A stretch of DNA of 64,000 nt from JBOGXA01 sp050694175 (GCA_050694175.1 JBOGXA010000021.1:1-64000); one strand, 5' to 3'. Numbered from the stretch's first letter, positions 9,011-18,026 are shown. Made by a program: numbers and translations. The notes: generated by a model not told the origin, from the letters alone.

Positions 9011-10360
9011 ATGTCGCGCGTCGCGATAGTCACTCTCGGCTGCCCGAAAAACGCCGTGGATTCCGAGGGGCTGGGTGGACTGCTGCAGGACCACGGGCAC
9101 GACGTGATCGACGAACCCGAGGCGGCCGAGGTCGTGCTTGTCAACACATGTGGCTTCATTGATCCCGCTCGCCGGGAGACGGTCCAGGAGGTCCTCGAGC
9201 TCGCCGAGCTGAAGGACGACGGGCTCAAGGGCCTTGTCATGACCGGGTGCCTAGTCGCCCGATCCGCGGCGGAGCTCGCCGACGCGATTCCCGAGGTCGA
9301 CGCGCTGGTGGACTTCGCCGCCTATTCGCGCGTGGGGCAGATCGTGCAGCAGGTCGATGACGGAACCCTTACCGAGCGAATCCACGGTCAGCCCGGAACG
9401 CGCTTCGATCCCGCCTACTGGGACGCGACGATCGCGGGTGGGCCGCGCGTGCGCTTCGGGCGCGCGCCGTGGGCGTATCTGAAGATCGCGGAGGGTTGTG
9501 ATCGCGGGTGTACGTTCTGCGCGATCCCTCTTATGCGCGGCAAGTTCCGGTCGCGGCCGGCGGATGTCATTGAATCCGAGGCCCGTCAGCTCCTTGCATC
9601 CGGTGTCTCCGAGCTCTCGCTGGTGAGTCAGGACTCCGTAATGTGGGGGCGCGACTCGGGCGACGGCGACTTTGCATCGTTGCTGCGGAGGCTCGAGCGC
9701 ATCGAGGGAGTGCGCCGCATCCGGCTCATGTATCTCCATCCGCAGGGAGTGAGCAAGGAGCTCATCGATCTCATCGCATCGTCCGACGTGATCGTCTCGT
9801 ACTTCGACCTGTCGATGCAGCACGTCGCGCCGCGAATGCTAAAGGGGATGGGGCGATGGGGCGGGAGGGACCGGTTCGACGCGATGGTGAGCCGGATCCG
9901 TTCGCTCGACCCGGTGGCCGGTATCCGCGCCACCTTCATCCTCGGTTTTCCCGGCGAGACCGACGCGGAGGCGGCCGACGTCGAGACGTTCGTAGCCGAG
10001 TCCGACCTCGACTGGATAGGTGTCTTTACCTATTCGCGCGAGGAGGGGACTCGTTCTCACAGCATGGAGGATCAGGTGCCCGAGGCCGTGGCGCGCGAGC
10101 GGGCCGAGCGCGTGTCGTCGGCCGCCGAGACCGCGATGGAGCGCAGGGCGCGCTCGCTGATCGGGCGAGGGTTCGAGGTGTTGGTCGAGCGATTCGACCT
10201 CGACGACGGAGTGTGGAGCGGGCGATCGCAGCGCGAGGCCCCCGAAGTCGACGGCGAGATCACCTTTGACGCGCCGGAGGGGACGAAGGTCGGCGACTAC
10301 ATCGACGTCCGCGTCACCGGGAACGTGGGGGCCGACCTGGTTGGCCGGGTGGGGGACTAG
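9011..10360 (+). CDS. rimO: Ribosomal protein uS12 (Asp-88) methylthiotransferase
   Basis: Radical-SAM enzyme adding a methylthio group to Asp-88 of ribosomal protein S12. 449 residues. The N-terminal UPF0004 domain carries the three Cys of the auxiliary cluster (GCPKN, NTCGF, TGCL). The radical-SAM motif C163-x3-C167-x2-C170 sits in EGCDRGCTFC. A C-terminal TRAM domain (FEVLVERFDLDDG...) follows. GCPKN and IPLMRGKFRSR favour RimO over its paralogue MiaB, which is at 33.4 kb. Confidence 0.95.
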   Translation: MSRVAIVTLGCPKNAVDSEGLGGLLQDHGHDVIDEPEAAEVVLVNTCGFIDPARRETVQEVLELAELKDDGLKGLVMTGCLVARSAAELADAIPEVDALVDFAAYSRVGQIVQQVDDGTLTERIHGQPGTRFDPAYWDATIAGGPRVRFGRAPWAYLKIAEGCDRGCTFCAIPLMRGKFRSRPADVIESEARQLLASGVSELSLVSQDSVMWGRDSGDGDFASLLRRLERIEGVRRIRLMYLHPQGVSKELIDLIASSDVIVSYFDLSMQHVAPRMLKGMGRWGGRDRFDAMVSRIRSLDPVAGIRATFILGFPGETDAEAADVETFVAESDLDWIGVFTYSREEGTRSHSMEDQVPEAVARERAERVSSAAETAMERRARSLIGRGFEVLVERFDLDDGVWSGRSQREAPEVDGEITFDAPEGTKVGDYIDVRVTGNVGADLVGRVGD

Positions 10361-10440
10361 CCTCCAGGTCGTTTTCGAGAGCCACTCCTTCCGGCGGAAC
10401 CACTGTCCAGCGGCCGGGGTATTTGCGATTAGAAGAGCTG

Positions 10441-11124
10441 ATGCATCACAAGATCGCTGGGCTTTCCGCCGCTCTCATCCTCGCCGTAACGGCCGGATGC
10501 GATAACGCGCGCGAGAAGGAATCTCCGGCGCCCACGGTTCTTCGGGTCGTCTGCGACGACGAGGGCACAACTGCTGTAGCCACGCGAGTGCGAGCGATTC
10601 GGGATGGGGTCCACATCAGCTTCGACAACCGATCCGGGGCGCGGCAGTACTACATCCGCACCGCCTCGGATGAAGGGCAGAACCACGGCGGTGGTTTGAG
10701 AGGTCGGCTGACTGAAGTCAGGACGACGATGCCGCCGGGCGCTCTGTTGGTCGCATGTTTCCAGAGCGGAGACGAATACCCGTATGCCATCACGGACTTT
10801 GCCGAGGTGAGAGTCGTGGATCCGGATGGACTATGGACTCCGCCGAATCTGGATTGCGACCGCGAGGAAGAGGCCGGACGGTTCGTGGACGGCAAGGCTG
10901 TCGGGTACGCGCCGAAGGACGTCGAAGGAATGATCCGCGCACAAGTGCCCGGGATCGAGGCCGACGACGAGATCGTGAATCCCGGCTATCCCCAGACTGA
11001 ATGGCACTCTGAGTTCAGGCTAGTCGTGCGCGCCGGAAAAGCCGTGGCAAGTGTCTCCGTTGCTAGGCAGGACAACAATTGGCAGGTGGACGTCCGTCGG
11101 TGCCCCGGCATCGAGATCGGTTGA
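10441..11124 (+). CDS. Putative lipoprotein of unknown function
   Basis: 227 residues from ATG 10441. A hydrophobic signal ends in AVTAGC, a lipobox-like site with Cys at about 20. Beyond that it is soluble with scattered Cys, and I recognise no family. A TTG at 10423 would add six residues; AGAAGAG lies just before the ATG. It ends 132 nt before an SOS-controlled gene and has no obvious functional partner. Confidence 0.65.
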   Translation: MHHKIAGLSAALILAVTAGCDNAREKESPAPTVLRVVCDDEGTTAVATRVRAIRDGVHISFDNRSGARQYYIRTASDEGQNHGGGLRGRLTEVRTTMPPGALLVACFQSGDEYPYAITDFAEVRVVDPDGLWTPPNLDCDREEEAGRFVDGKAVGYAPKDVEGMIRAQVPGIEADDEIVNPGYPQTEWHSEFRLVVRAGKAVASVSVARQDNNWQVDVRRCPGIEIG

Positions 11125-11188
11125 CCTGAGGGTCACGCCCCGCGACCCCTTGGGTACTTTCTCGCGCCAAATTAGTTCTTGACTATTC

Positions 11189-11217
11189 TTGACTATCGAA
11201 CATATGTTCGCTATACT
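11189..11217 (+). promoter_or_regulatory. Sigma-70-type promoter with a LexA (SOS) box in its spacer
   Basis: -35 TTGACT (11189-11194) and -10 TATACT (11212-11217) are separated by exactly 17 bp. The spacer contains TCGAACATATGTTCG (11196-11210), a full match to the Gram-positive/actinobacterial SOS core CGAAC-N4-GTTCG. LexA bound here would block RNA polymerase. A second TTGACT lies 10 bp upstream (11179-11184). The predicted transcript start (~11224) supports the ATG at 11257. Confidence 0.9.
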
Positions 11218-11256
11218 CAACGAGTCGCAAGTTCCGGGCCGCGGAAAGGTCTCTTC

Positions 11257-12471
11257 ATGGAGCCATCCGGCAGGCCGCAGCACAGCAGCGCCGGCAACAC
11301 CGACATCGTCGCCCGAATCGATCTCCTCCACGCCGGCATCTCCGCCGCGCAGCGGGAACTCTTTCGCAACGTCGTTGCCTTCGATAACTCCGGGCGGTGG
11401 CGACACGACGGCTGCAGGGACGTCGCCCAGTGGCTGTCCGGGCGCCTCGGCATCTCCACCTGGGCGGCCCAGCGGTGGGTGACCGCGGCCCACGCGCTCG
11501 AGCGGCTGCCCCTGATCTCCGACGCGCTCGAGACCGGGACGCTGAGCCTCGACAAGGTCGTCGAGCTCGCCCGCCTCGCGACCCCCGACACGGAACGCAA
11601 ACTGATCCCGTGGGCGACACGGGTCTCGGCTGCGGCCATCCGCCGCCGCGCCGACCGGGCCGCGCGCATGTCGCTCGAAGAGGTGCGCGATGCCGAACGG
11701 TCCCGCTACCTGAGATGGTGGTACTTCGACGACGGCAAGCGCATGGGCCTCGAGGGCGAGTTCCCGGCCGCCGACGGGGCCGCCATCACACGAGCGCTCC
11801 GGCGCCTCGCCGATCGCCTTCCCGAGGTCGTGCGCGAGCAATGCCTGGACGACCTCGAGCCGTCCGACCACGACGTGGTCGAGACCCGCTGCGCCGATGC
11901 CCTGATCGCGCTCGCATCTCAATCCACCGGCGACGACTCAAACGGGGACCGGGCCACCGTCGTGGTCCTCACCGCGCTCGCGTCGGTCGACTCGGGCAAT
12001 CGCTTCAGCGAGATCGACGGCGGGCCCGTGATCCACCCCGAGATCGCCCGCCGTCTGGCGTGCGACGCCCGCCTCCAGTTCGTTCTCACCGACCAGGCCG
12101 GCAACGCGGTGGGCATCGGCCGGACATCCCGCGCGGTCCCGCCATGGCTGATGCGGCAGCTGCGCTTTCGGGACCACGGCTGCACGTTTCCCGGCTGCGG
12201 GGCGCGCGCGTTCCTTAACGCCCACCACCTGAGGCACTGGGAGGACGGCGGCCCGACCGACCTCGACAACCTCGTGCTCGTGTGCCACTTCCACCACAAG
12301 CTGGTCCACGAGTTCGGATGGAAGGTCCGCCTCACGGGCTCGACCGCCGAGTGGCTGCGGCCGAGCGGTCACCGCTTCGCGCCGGGCCCGTACCTACCCC
12401 CACGATTACAACTCGATGTGCCGTCCGATCACCCACTTCCCGTGGAGGAACCCGAGCCGGTATTGGTCTGA
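11257..12471 (+). CDS. DUF222 / HNH endonuclease-family protein (13E12-like), SOS-controlled
   Basis: 404 residues. The N-terminal DUF222 helical region spans about residues 10-260. The C-terminal HNH domain has CTFPGCG, then NAHHLRHWEDGGPTDLDNLVLVC and HH: paired Cys for zinc and the His-Asn-His catalytic pattern. The ATG at 11257 is chosen because GGAAAGG lies 7 nt upstream and it follows the LexA-controlled promoter. Mycobacterial 13E12 repeat proteins belong to the same family, and several are LexA-regulated. Its DNA target and role are unknown; members are often multicopy and mobile-like. Confidence 0.88.
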   Translation: MEPSGRPQHSSAGNTDIVARIDLLHAGISAAQRELFRNVVAFDNSGRWRHDGCRDVAQWLSGRLGISTWAAQRWVTAAHALERLPLISDALETGTLSLDKVVELARLATPDTERKLIPWATRVSAAAIRRRADRAARMSLEEVRDAERSRYLRWWYFDDGKRMGLEGEFPAADGAAITRALRRLADRLPEVVREQCLDDLEPSDHDVVETRCADALIALASQSTGDDSNGDRATVVVLTALASVDSGNRFSEIDGGPVIHPEIARRLACDARLQFVLTDQAGNAVGIGRTSRAVPPWLMRQLRFRDHGCTFPGCGARAFLNAHHLRHWEDGGPTDLDNLVLVCHFHHKLVHEFGWKVRLTGSTAEWLRPSGHRFAPGPYLPPRLQLDVPSDHPLPVEEPEPVLV

Positions 12472-12516
12472 CCACCACGCGAGACCATGCCGTTGTCTGT
12501 GTAACCTGCTCGCGAC

Positions 12517-13749
12517 ATGGACGCGGAGATCATCGGGGTTGGCACCGAGCTATTGCTCGGGCAGATCGCCAACACCAACGCTCAAACCATCTCGCAGGCT
12601 CTCGCCCGCGCCGGGATAAACGTCTTCTTCCACACCGCCGTCGGCGACAACGCGGGTCGAATGGGTGAGGTGATCAGATCCGCGCAGACCAGATCGGACG
12701 CGGTGATCATCACGGGCGGACTCGGCCCGACTCCCGACGACATCACGCGTGAGGCCGTGGCGGGGGCGACGGGGCGCGGGCTGCAACGGGATCCGGAGCT
12801 CGCCGGCCAGATCCGCGCGATCTTCGAGCGGCTAGGGCGCGCGATGCCCGATGAGAACCTCAAGCAGGCGGACCTCCCCGAGGGCGCGGCCCCCATCGCC
12901 CCGCGCGGGACCGCGCCCGGCTTCCACCTCGAACACGACGGCTGCCTCATCATTGCGCTGCCGGGTGTGCCGTGGGAGATGAAGGCGATGCTTGCAGAGG
13001 ACGTCATGCCGCTACTGGGCGCACGCGCCGGAGACGCAGTGATCTTTACGCGCGAGGTCCTTGTGATCGGTCTCGGCGAGTCCCACACGCACGAGCGGAT
13101 AGCCGACATCGTTGCATCGCAGTCCAACCCAACCATCGCGTTTCTTGCCGGAGGAGGCCAGGTGCGTGTCCGGATTACGGCCAAGGCATCTTCGGATGCG
13201 GAGGCGCGCGGGCTGGTGGAGCCGGTCGAGAACGCGATCCGGGACCGTTTGGGCCGGTCGGCCGTGCCCGGGATGGGGGAGACCCTTGCCGAGGCGTTGG
13301 GGACGATGCTGCGCGACCGGGGCGCGACGGTTGCGGTTGCGGAATCTCTCACGGGCGGGCTGATCGGTGCCGAGCTCACCGCGGTCGGTGGCTCGAGCGA
13401 CTTCTTTGCAGGCTCGGTGGCGTGCTACACGACCGAGTCCAAGCGCGACGTCGTGGGAGTCGACGAATCGATCCTGGCCGGGCCCGGCCCCGTCAGCGAG
13501 GCCGCCGCCGGCGCGCTCGCGGAGGGCGCGGCTCGACTATTCGGAGCGTCCCTGGGTCTGGCCGCGACCGGCGTGGCCGGACCGGCCGAACAGGACGGGG
13601 TTCCGGTGGGGACCATTTTCGTCGGGGCGACCTTCGGGGGCCGGACGGAGGTCCGACGCGTGCGCGGCTACGGCGATCGGGTCAACATCCGGGCCATCGC
13701 GTTGACAGCGGCGCTCGATCTCGGGCGCAGGCTCGTCGAGGAGGAGTAA
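12517..13749 (+). CDS. cinA: CinA family protein (NMN deamidase / molybdopterin-like domain)
   Basis: 410 residues, two domains. The N-terminal MoaB/MogA-like COG1058 domain begins EIIGVGTELLLGQIANTN and has GGLGPTPDDITREA. The C-terminal CinA domain (about 250-405) has VAVAESLTGGLIGAELT and ATGVAGPAEQDGVPVGTIF. Characterised relatives hydrolyse NMN to NaMN and recycle pyridine nucleotide; some have ADP-ribose pyrophosphatase activity in the N-domain. The ATG start is 45 nt after the HNH gene. In many actinobacteria cinA lies near rimO, ftsK and recA, as here. Confidence 0.93.
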   Translation: MDAEIIGVGTELLLGQIANTNAQTISQALARAGINVFFHTAVGDNAGRMGEVIRSAQTRSDAVIITGGLGPTPDDITREAVAGATGRGLQRDPELAGQIRAIFERLGRAMPDENLKQADLPEGAAPIAPRGTAPGFHLEHDGCLIIALPGVPWEMKAMLAEDVMPLLGARAGDAVIFTREVLVIGLGESHTHERIADIVASQSNPTIAFLAGGGQVRVRITAKASSDAEARGLVEPVENAIRDRLGRSAVPGMGETLAEALGTMLRDRGATVAVAESLTGGLIGAELTAVGGSSDFFAGSVACYTTESKRDVVGVDESILAGPGPVSEAAAGALAEGAARLFGASLGLAATGVAGPAEQDGVPVGTIFVGATFGGRTEVRRVRGYGDRVNIRAIALTAALDLGRRLVEEE

Positions 13750-13765
13750 GCGATCGCCACGGCAT

Positions 13766-13793
13766 GGCTCCGCCGAGGGCGGAATTGGGATTC
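13766..13793. repeat. Dispersed intergenic repeat, copy 1
   Basis: 28 bp matching 36480-36507 with one mismatch. It begins GGCTCCGCCGAGGG and ends AATTGGGATTC. This copy can fold TCCGCC-GAG-GGCGGA into a 6-bp hairpin. It lies 16 nt after cinA. Confidence 0.7.
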
Positions 13794-13893
13794 CCTTTGA
13801 CGATCGCGGGAATTGTCGGGGTCGGCGTGCCGGAGGCACGCTGCGGGGGAGCAAGTGCTCCGGTAAGGAGGCCGCAGCGGAAAGACAACAAGA

Positions 13894-14490
13894 GTGACTG
13901 AGCCGAAGCGCGTCCGGTTATTCGTCGCCGCCCGGGTCCCGGAGCCTCAACTCCTCCTTCTCAAGCGGATGGCGGCCCCGCTGAAGGGTGCGATCGACGA
14001 CGCCCGCTGGACTCCTCCCGAGAATCAGCACCTCACGCTGAAGTTCCTGGGATCGACTCCAGCCGATCTCCTGGAGCCGATCGGTGCCGCCGTCGACTCA
14101 GTGGCGGCCCACATCGCGCCGGATAAGGTGTCGCTGTCGGGTCTGGGGGCATTTCCCACCCCCCGGCGGGCCCGTGTCCTGTGGGCCGGAGTCGACGATC
14201 CGAGCGGGCTGCTGCCCCGCCTCGCCGAGGGCCTCGATACGGCGCTGGGACCCCTGGGGTTCGAGCCGGAGAAGCGGAAGTTCATGCCCCACCTCACGCT
14301 CGCCCGGCTGCGAACTCCGGCGCCCGTTGCGGAGGCGATGCAGGGCGTGCGGCTTGACGAGGCTTTTACCCCGTTCCTGGTCGGATCGATTGATCTGTTT
14401 TCGAGCAAACTCTCTCCGCACGGTGCAAGGTATGAAGTGTTGAACTACTTTGAGTTGCGGGGACCGAGAAGGAAGGAGTCGTCTGGATGA
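13894..14490 (+). CDS. thpR: RNA 2',3'-cyclic phosphodiesterase (2'-5' RNA ligase family)
   Basis: 198 residues of the 2H phosphoesterase fold, with both HxTx motifs: HLTLKF near residue 48 and HLTLAR near residue 132. Such enzymes hydrolyse 2',3'-cyclic phosphate ends and can join 2'-5' linked RNA in vitro. The GTG at 13894 has GGAAAG about 9 nt upstream. The stop overlaps the following copC-like gene (ATGA), starting a chain of coupled genes. Confidence 0.92.
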   Translation: MTEPKRVRLFVAARVPEPQLLLLKRMAAPLKGAIDDARWTPPENQHLTLKFLGSTPADLLEPIGAAVDSVAAHIAPDKVSLSGLGAFPTPRRARVLWAGVDDPSGLLPRLAEGLDTALGPLGFEPEKRKFMPHLTLARLRTPAPVAEAMQGVRLDEAFTPFLVGSIDLFSSKLSPHGARYEVLNYFELRGPRRKESSG

Positions 14491-15044
14491 GGGTGGCAGC
14501 TTGCGCCATCGGCGCCGCCGCCTGCCTGCTCGGCTCCGTCGCGCCGGCGTGGGGGCACGGCCGCGAGGTGGTTACCGTCCCGAAACGGGACGCGGTCTTG
14601 CGGAAGAGTCCCGCACTGGTCACGGTGACCCTGTCCGAAGCGCCCACGAAGGATGCGGTCCTCAAGGTCACGGACGGTTGCAACAGGGAGCTTGTCGGTC
14701 ACCTTGTGGTCTCCGGGGAGACGGTCGCGGTCCATCTCAAAAGAGGGCAGCCGGGGAAGTACCGGGCACGCTGGAGAGTGATCTCGACGGTCGACGGCCA
14801 CCCGAGTGACGGCTCGTTCTCGTTCACGGTGAAGGGGGTACGCGACTGCTCGACGGACGACGAGGGGAACGGAAACGGCACGGACGAGCCCGACCCCGAT
14901 GCAACGGCACCCGGAGGAGGTGCCGCCCCACCTCCCGCCGAGGACGGCGGCGATGATTCGGGCTTCCCGGTCGTTCCCGTCGGGCTCGGGGCCCTCGGTG
15001 TCATAGGAATCGCACTCGTAGCTCGCTTCGCAGGAAGCCGTTGA
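14487..15044 (+). CDS. CopC-domain copper-binding protein with C-terminal membrane anchor
   Basis: 185 residues. The signal peptide ends at PAWG, so the mature chain would start with His-24, the classic CopC copper ligand. The CopC beta-sandwich runs to about residue 118 and includes the STVDGHPSDGSFSFTV segment that supplies another His ligand. An acidic Pro/Gly-rich linker leads to a C-terminal TM helix (VPVGLGALGVIGIALVARF) and a short basic tail. It is probably a surface-anchored copper carrier. It overlaps thpR upstream (ATGA) and the next gene downstream (TTGA). Confidence 0.88.
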   Translation: MRVAACAIGAAACLLGSVAPAWGHGREVVTVPKRDAVLRKSPALVTVTLSEAPTKDAVLKVTDGCNRELVGHLVVSGETVAVHLKRGQPGKYRARWRVISTVDGHPSDGSFSFTVKGVRDCSTDDEGNGNGTDEPDPDATAPGGGAAPPPAEDGGDDSGFPVVPVGLGALGVIGIALVARFAGSR

Positions 15045-16351
15045 CGGGACTTACTCCAAGCTTTCTCGCCCATGGGGTGGGGAGCGTCTATGAGTCGCCC
15101 ATTCCCGTGGGCGCGTATCTCGCCGGTGCGGCCGGCACCGTGCTCGCCTCCTTCGGGATTCGGATCCTGTCGACGACTAGACCGGAGGCCGGGCGCCGTT
15201 ACCAGGTCGCCGGTCGGAGAACGGCGCGGTGGCTGACGTACGTTTTGCGCGGTCTCGGGGTCGTCGGGCTCGCGCTGACCCTAGCGTCGGGGGTCATCGT
15301 CAGGGGAGAGGGCGGTCCTCTCGTTCCTCTGCTCTTCTGGGTCGGTCTGGTCGTGGGGGTCACCATTGCGAGCGCGCTCGTCGCCGGGACGTGGGCGGCG
15401 GTCGATCCGTGGGGAACGATCGAGAGCGGTTATCGCATCGACGAGCAACACGGGCGATCGCGTACCCCGCCGTGGTGGCTGGGCCCGGTGCTTCTATACG
15501 GGCTGTTCTGGTTCGAGCTCGTCTCGGAGTCGGGATTCGAGGACGTCGGCATCGTGTTCGTGCTGGTCCTTTACTCGGTGTTCGCCTTCGGACTGCGCTC
15601 GATGCTCGGAGAGCACTGGCGGACCACTGATCCGCTTTCGATCCTGTTCGGTTTTGCGGAGAGGACCGCACCATTCGAACTCGAGCACGATGGTATCTAC
15701 GCGCGCAGCCCACTGACGTCGCTCGACCAGCCGCATCCGCTCCAAGCCGGCCTGACTGCGTCCGTCTTCGTCCTGCTTGCGTCGACCACCCTCGACAACG
15801 TGCGTGAGACCGTGGGCTGGTCGAGTTTTCTCACCGATATCGGCGTTGCAGACTTCTCGGCCACGATTGTCGACTCGCTCGCCTTGATCGTTTTCACCGG
15901 ACTGTTTGCGGCGCCGTTCGTCGCGGCTATCGCGCTCGCGCGGGTGTGGCTCCCGAAGAGCCGTTCACTGGGAGAGACCGTTCGCCTATTCGCCTGGTCT
16001 TTGATCCCGATCGGCATTGCGTACCTGCTGGCACACAACGCTCCGCTGTTCATCTCCGGGATCCCGCAGGTAATTCGTGGCCTCGCCGACCCATTCGGCT
16101 TCGGCTGGAACCTATTGGGCGCGGGGGCCCTGTTCGAGGGTTATGTGCCGTCACCGCGCTTCGTTTGGTTCGTTGAGATCGGCATTATCGTGGGAGGTCA
16201 TATCCTGGGGGTGCTCACCGCGCACCGGACGGCTCTGCGCGCGAGCGAGTCGCCGCAGCGGGCGGTCCGGAGTCAGTACCCGCTCATGGCGCTCATGACG
16301 ATCTACACCGTGGCCACGCTGTGGTTGCTGTCGCAGCCGCTCGTGACCTGA
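15041..16351 (+). CDS. Polytopic membrane protein, copC-linked, function unknown
   Basis: 436 residues with about ten hydrophobic spans and conserved-looking WFELVSESGF, DPLSILFG and LAHNAPLF segments. The first residues (LAHGVG) recall the copper-linked proteins next door. Homologues beside copC in actinobacteria are often labelled fenitrothion hydrolase, a name I would not trust for function. TTG 15041 overlaps the copC stop by 4 nt, and AGGAAG lies 3-4 nt upstream. A role in copper handling or membrane protein assembly is inferred only from position. Confidence 0.75.
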   Translation: MTGLTPSFLAHGVGSVYESPIPVGAYLAGAAGTVLASFGIRILSTTRPEAGRRYQVAGRRTARWLTYVLRGLGVVGLALTLASGVIVRGEGGPLVPLLFWVGLVVGVTIASALVAGTWAAVDPWGTIESGYRIDEQHGRSRTPPWWLGPVLLYGLFWFELVSESGFEDVGIVFVLVLYSVFAFGLRSMLGEHWRTTDPLSILFGFAERTAPFELEHDGIYARSPLTSLDQPHPLQAGLTASVFVLLASTTLDNVRETVGWSSFLTDIGVADFSATIVDSLALIVFTGLFAAPFVAAIALARVWLPKSRSLGETVRLFAWSLIPIGIAYLLAHNAPLFISGIPQVIRGLADPFGFGWNLLGAGALFEGYVPSPRFVWFVEIGIIVGGHILGVLTAHRTALRASESPQRAVRSQYPLMALMTIYTVATLWLLSQPLVT

Positions 16352-16362
16352 GGAGGAAGCTC

Positions 16363-16893
16363 GTGTTGCTGGTACACGGTGCAACCACGACGGGCCTGAA
16401 TGTCGAGATGTTGTTCCTCGCGACGGGACTGCTCGTGCTGGGCATCGTGCTGTTCGTACAGAAGTCCGTGAAGCCGGCGGTGCCGGTGATTCTCATCGTC
16501 GGCGCGTTCGCGGCGGGGGCAGGGGCGCTGGCGTTGAGCGACGATCATCGACACGCCGGCATCGGAGGGGCAATGGCGGGCGCCCCACCGGCCGGGCTGG
16601 ACGTGTCGATCGCCGCCCCGCAAGACGGTGCAACGATCGCGTCGGGCGAGCGGGTGACGATAGAAGTGGAGGTGCGCGGTGGAGAGCTCGTTCAGGCGAC
16701 GTCCTCGGACAACCCGAGCGCGGGCCACCTCCACATCTTCGTGGACGGGCGCCTCGAAACGATGATCAGCCGGTCGAGCACGACGGTGGAGCTCGAGTCG
16801 GGGAGCCACATGATCAGAGCTGAGTTCACGACGGCCGACCACCGCTCGTTCGATCCCTCCGTAACGGACACGGTTACCGTCACCGCCGAGTAA
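16363..16893 (+). CDS. Membrane-anchored protein with extracellular beta domain
   Basis: 176 residues from GTG 16363, chosen for the perfect AGGAGG 6 nt upstream. Two N-terminal hydrophobic spans (LFLATGLLVLGIVLFV and VPVILIVGAFAAGAGALAL) precede a His-containing segment (DDHRHAG) and a roughly 100-residue beta domain with GHLHIFVDG and SHMIRAEFTTADH. The clustered His residues could bind metal, in keeping with the copC neighbour, but no family is recognised. It ends on the first base of the next start (TAATG). Confidence 0.7.
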   Translation: MLLVHGATTTGLNVEMLFLATGLLVLGIVLFVQKSVKPAVPVILIVGAFAAGAGALALSDDHRHAGIGGAMAGAPPAGLDVSIAAPQDGATIASGERVTIEVEVRGGELVQATSSDNPSAGHLHIFVDGRLETMISRSSTTVELESGSHMIRAEFTTADHRSFDPSVTDTVTVTAE

Positions 16894-17453
16894 TGCCGCT
16901 GGCTCTAACGCCCATCCGGACGTCCCGGCTCGTCCTCGAGCCGACCCGGTCGATCCATGCGGACGCGATGTGGCACGCGGTTCGTTCGTCGCTGGAGGAG
17001 CTCAAGCCGTGGATGGCGTGGGCGAACGATACCGATCACCCGAGCACGCGTGACTTCACGATCGCGGCCGAGCGGGCGTGGATGGCGGATACGAGCTGGT
17101 CGTTCACGATCTTCTTCGCCGGCGACGTCGCCGGCACGATCTCACTCGACGGGCACGACCGCATTCTGAAGAGTGCCAGGGTGGGCTACTGGGTGCGGTC
17201 GGATCTCGCGGGGCGCGGCCTCGTAAGCGAAGCGGTATCGGCAATCGTGGAATTCGCGTTCGAGGTCGTTGGTTTGCACCGGTTGGAGCTTCACGCGTCC
17301 CCCGCCAACGCCGCCAGCGTGCGCGTGGCAGAGAAGATCGGCTTCTCACGCCGAGGTCTGCTGCGCGACGGCAGCAGGGGGTCGGGGGGCTGGCACGATG
17401 TCCACGTCTTTGACCTGCTGGAGTCCGACCCTCGCAAACAACTTCACAGATAG
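16893..17453 (+). CDS. GNAT N-acetyltransferase, RimJ/RimL type
   Basis: 186 residues with the GNAT fold: opening IRTSRLVLEPT, beta-4 segment GTISLDG...ARVGYWV, the acetyl-CoA loop RSDLAGRGLVSEAV in place of Q/RxxGxG/A, and LELHASPANAASVRVAEKIGFSRRG. This is the subgroup that acetylates protein N-termini or small amines; the substrate cannot be told from sequence. It is the last gene of the coupled thpR-copC run, with 9 nt to the next gene. Confidence 0.9.
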   Translation: MPLALTPIRTSRLVLEPTRSIHADAMWHAVRSSLEELKPWMAWANDTDHPSTRDFTIAAERAWMADTSWSFTIFFAGDVAGTISLDGHDRILKSARVGYWVRSDLAGRGLVSEAVSAIVEFAFEVVGLHRLELHASPANAASVRVAEKIGFSRRGLLRDGSRGSGGWHDVHVFDLLESDPRKQLHR

Positions 17454-17462
17454 GAGCCATAG

Positions 17463-17948
17463 ATGACCGAGCCGATCGATCCGAACGCGGTGATTGGGCA
17501 CGTTCACCTCAAGGTGTCGGACCTGCAGCGATCCGAGGCCTTCTATCGGGATGTCTTCGGCTTCGAGGTCCAGGCACGCTACGGCTCCGAGGCATCGTTT
17601 CTGTCCGCAGGCGGATACCACCATCATCTCGGATTGAACACGTGGCAGAGTAAGGGCGCCCCGCCGGCGCCGTTGCGCCATCCCGGACTGTTCCATTTCG
17701 CGATCCTGTTTCCGGACCGCCCGGCCCTCGCGCGCGCAGTGAAGCGCGTGCTCGACAGCGGGGTGCAGCTGGACGGAGCCTCGGATCACGGCGTCAGCGA
17801 GGCGATCTACCTGCACGACCCCGACAACAACGGCATCGAGATGTATCGCGATCGCCCTCGCGACGAGTGGCCGCGCGCGGCGGACGGATCCGTCGGGATG
17901 TCGACGATGCCGTTGGACCTCGAGGGGTTGCTCGCCGAGGCGACCTGA
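17463..17948 (+). CDS. VOC family protein (glyoxalase / extradiol dioxygenase-like, CatE type)
   Basis: 161 residues, two beta-alpha-beta-beta-beta modules. Metal ligands fit HVHLKVSD (His near 16), FHFAIL (His near 79) and the terminal Glu in NGIEMYRDRP, the pattern of catechol-2,3-dioxygenase-like CatE proteins. AGGAG lies 5 nt before the ATG. The reaction is unassigned. It faces the ABC transporter operon on the other strand, with a terminator-like hairpin between. Confidence 0.85.
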   Translation: MTEPIDPNAVIGHVHLKVSDLQRSEAFYRDVFGFEVQARYGSEASFLSAGGYHHHLGLNTWQSKGAPPAPLRHPGLFHFAILFPDRPALARAVKRVLDSGVQLDGASDHGVSEAIYLHDPDNNGIEMYRDRPRDEWPRAADGSVGMSTMPLDLEGLLAEAT

Positions 17949-17966
17949 CGGCCCTCGCCCCCAACA

Positions 17967-18026
17967 TCGTTCTAAACCGCATTTGGTCCGCCTCGCGTAC
18001 CAAACGGTCCATGAGAACGACTTTTT
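17967..18026. terminator. Bidirectional hairpin between VOC gene and ABC operon
   Basis: Outer arms TCGTTCT (17967-17973) and AGAACGA (18014-18020) and inner TTTGGT / ACCAAA arms build a long interrupted stem. On the plus strand it is followed by CTTTTTG. It lies between two convergent genes, so it could serve both. Confidence 0.6.
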
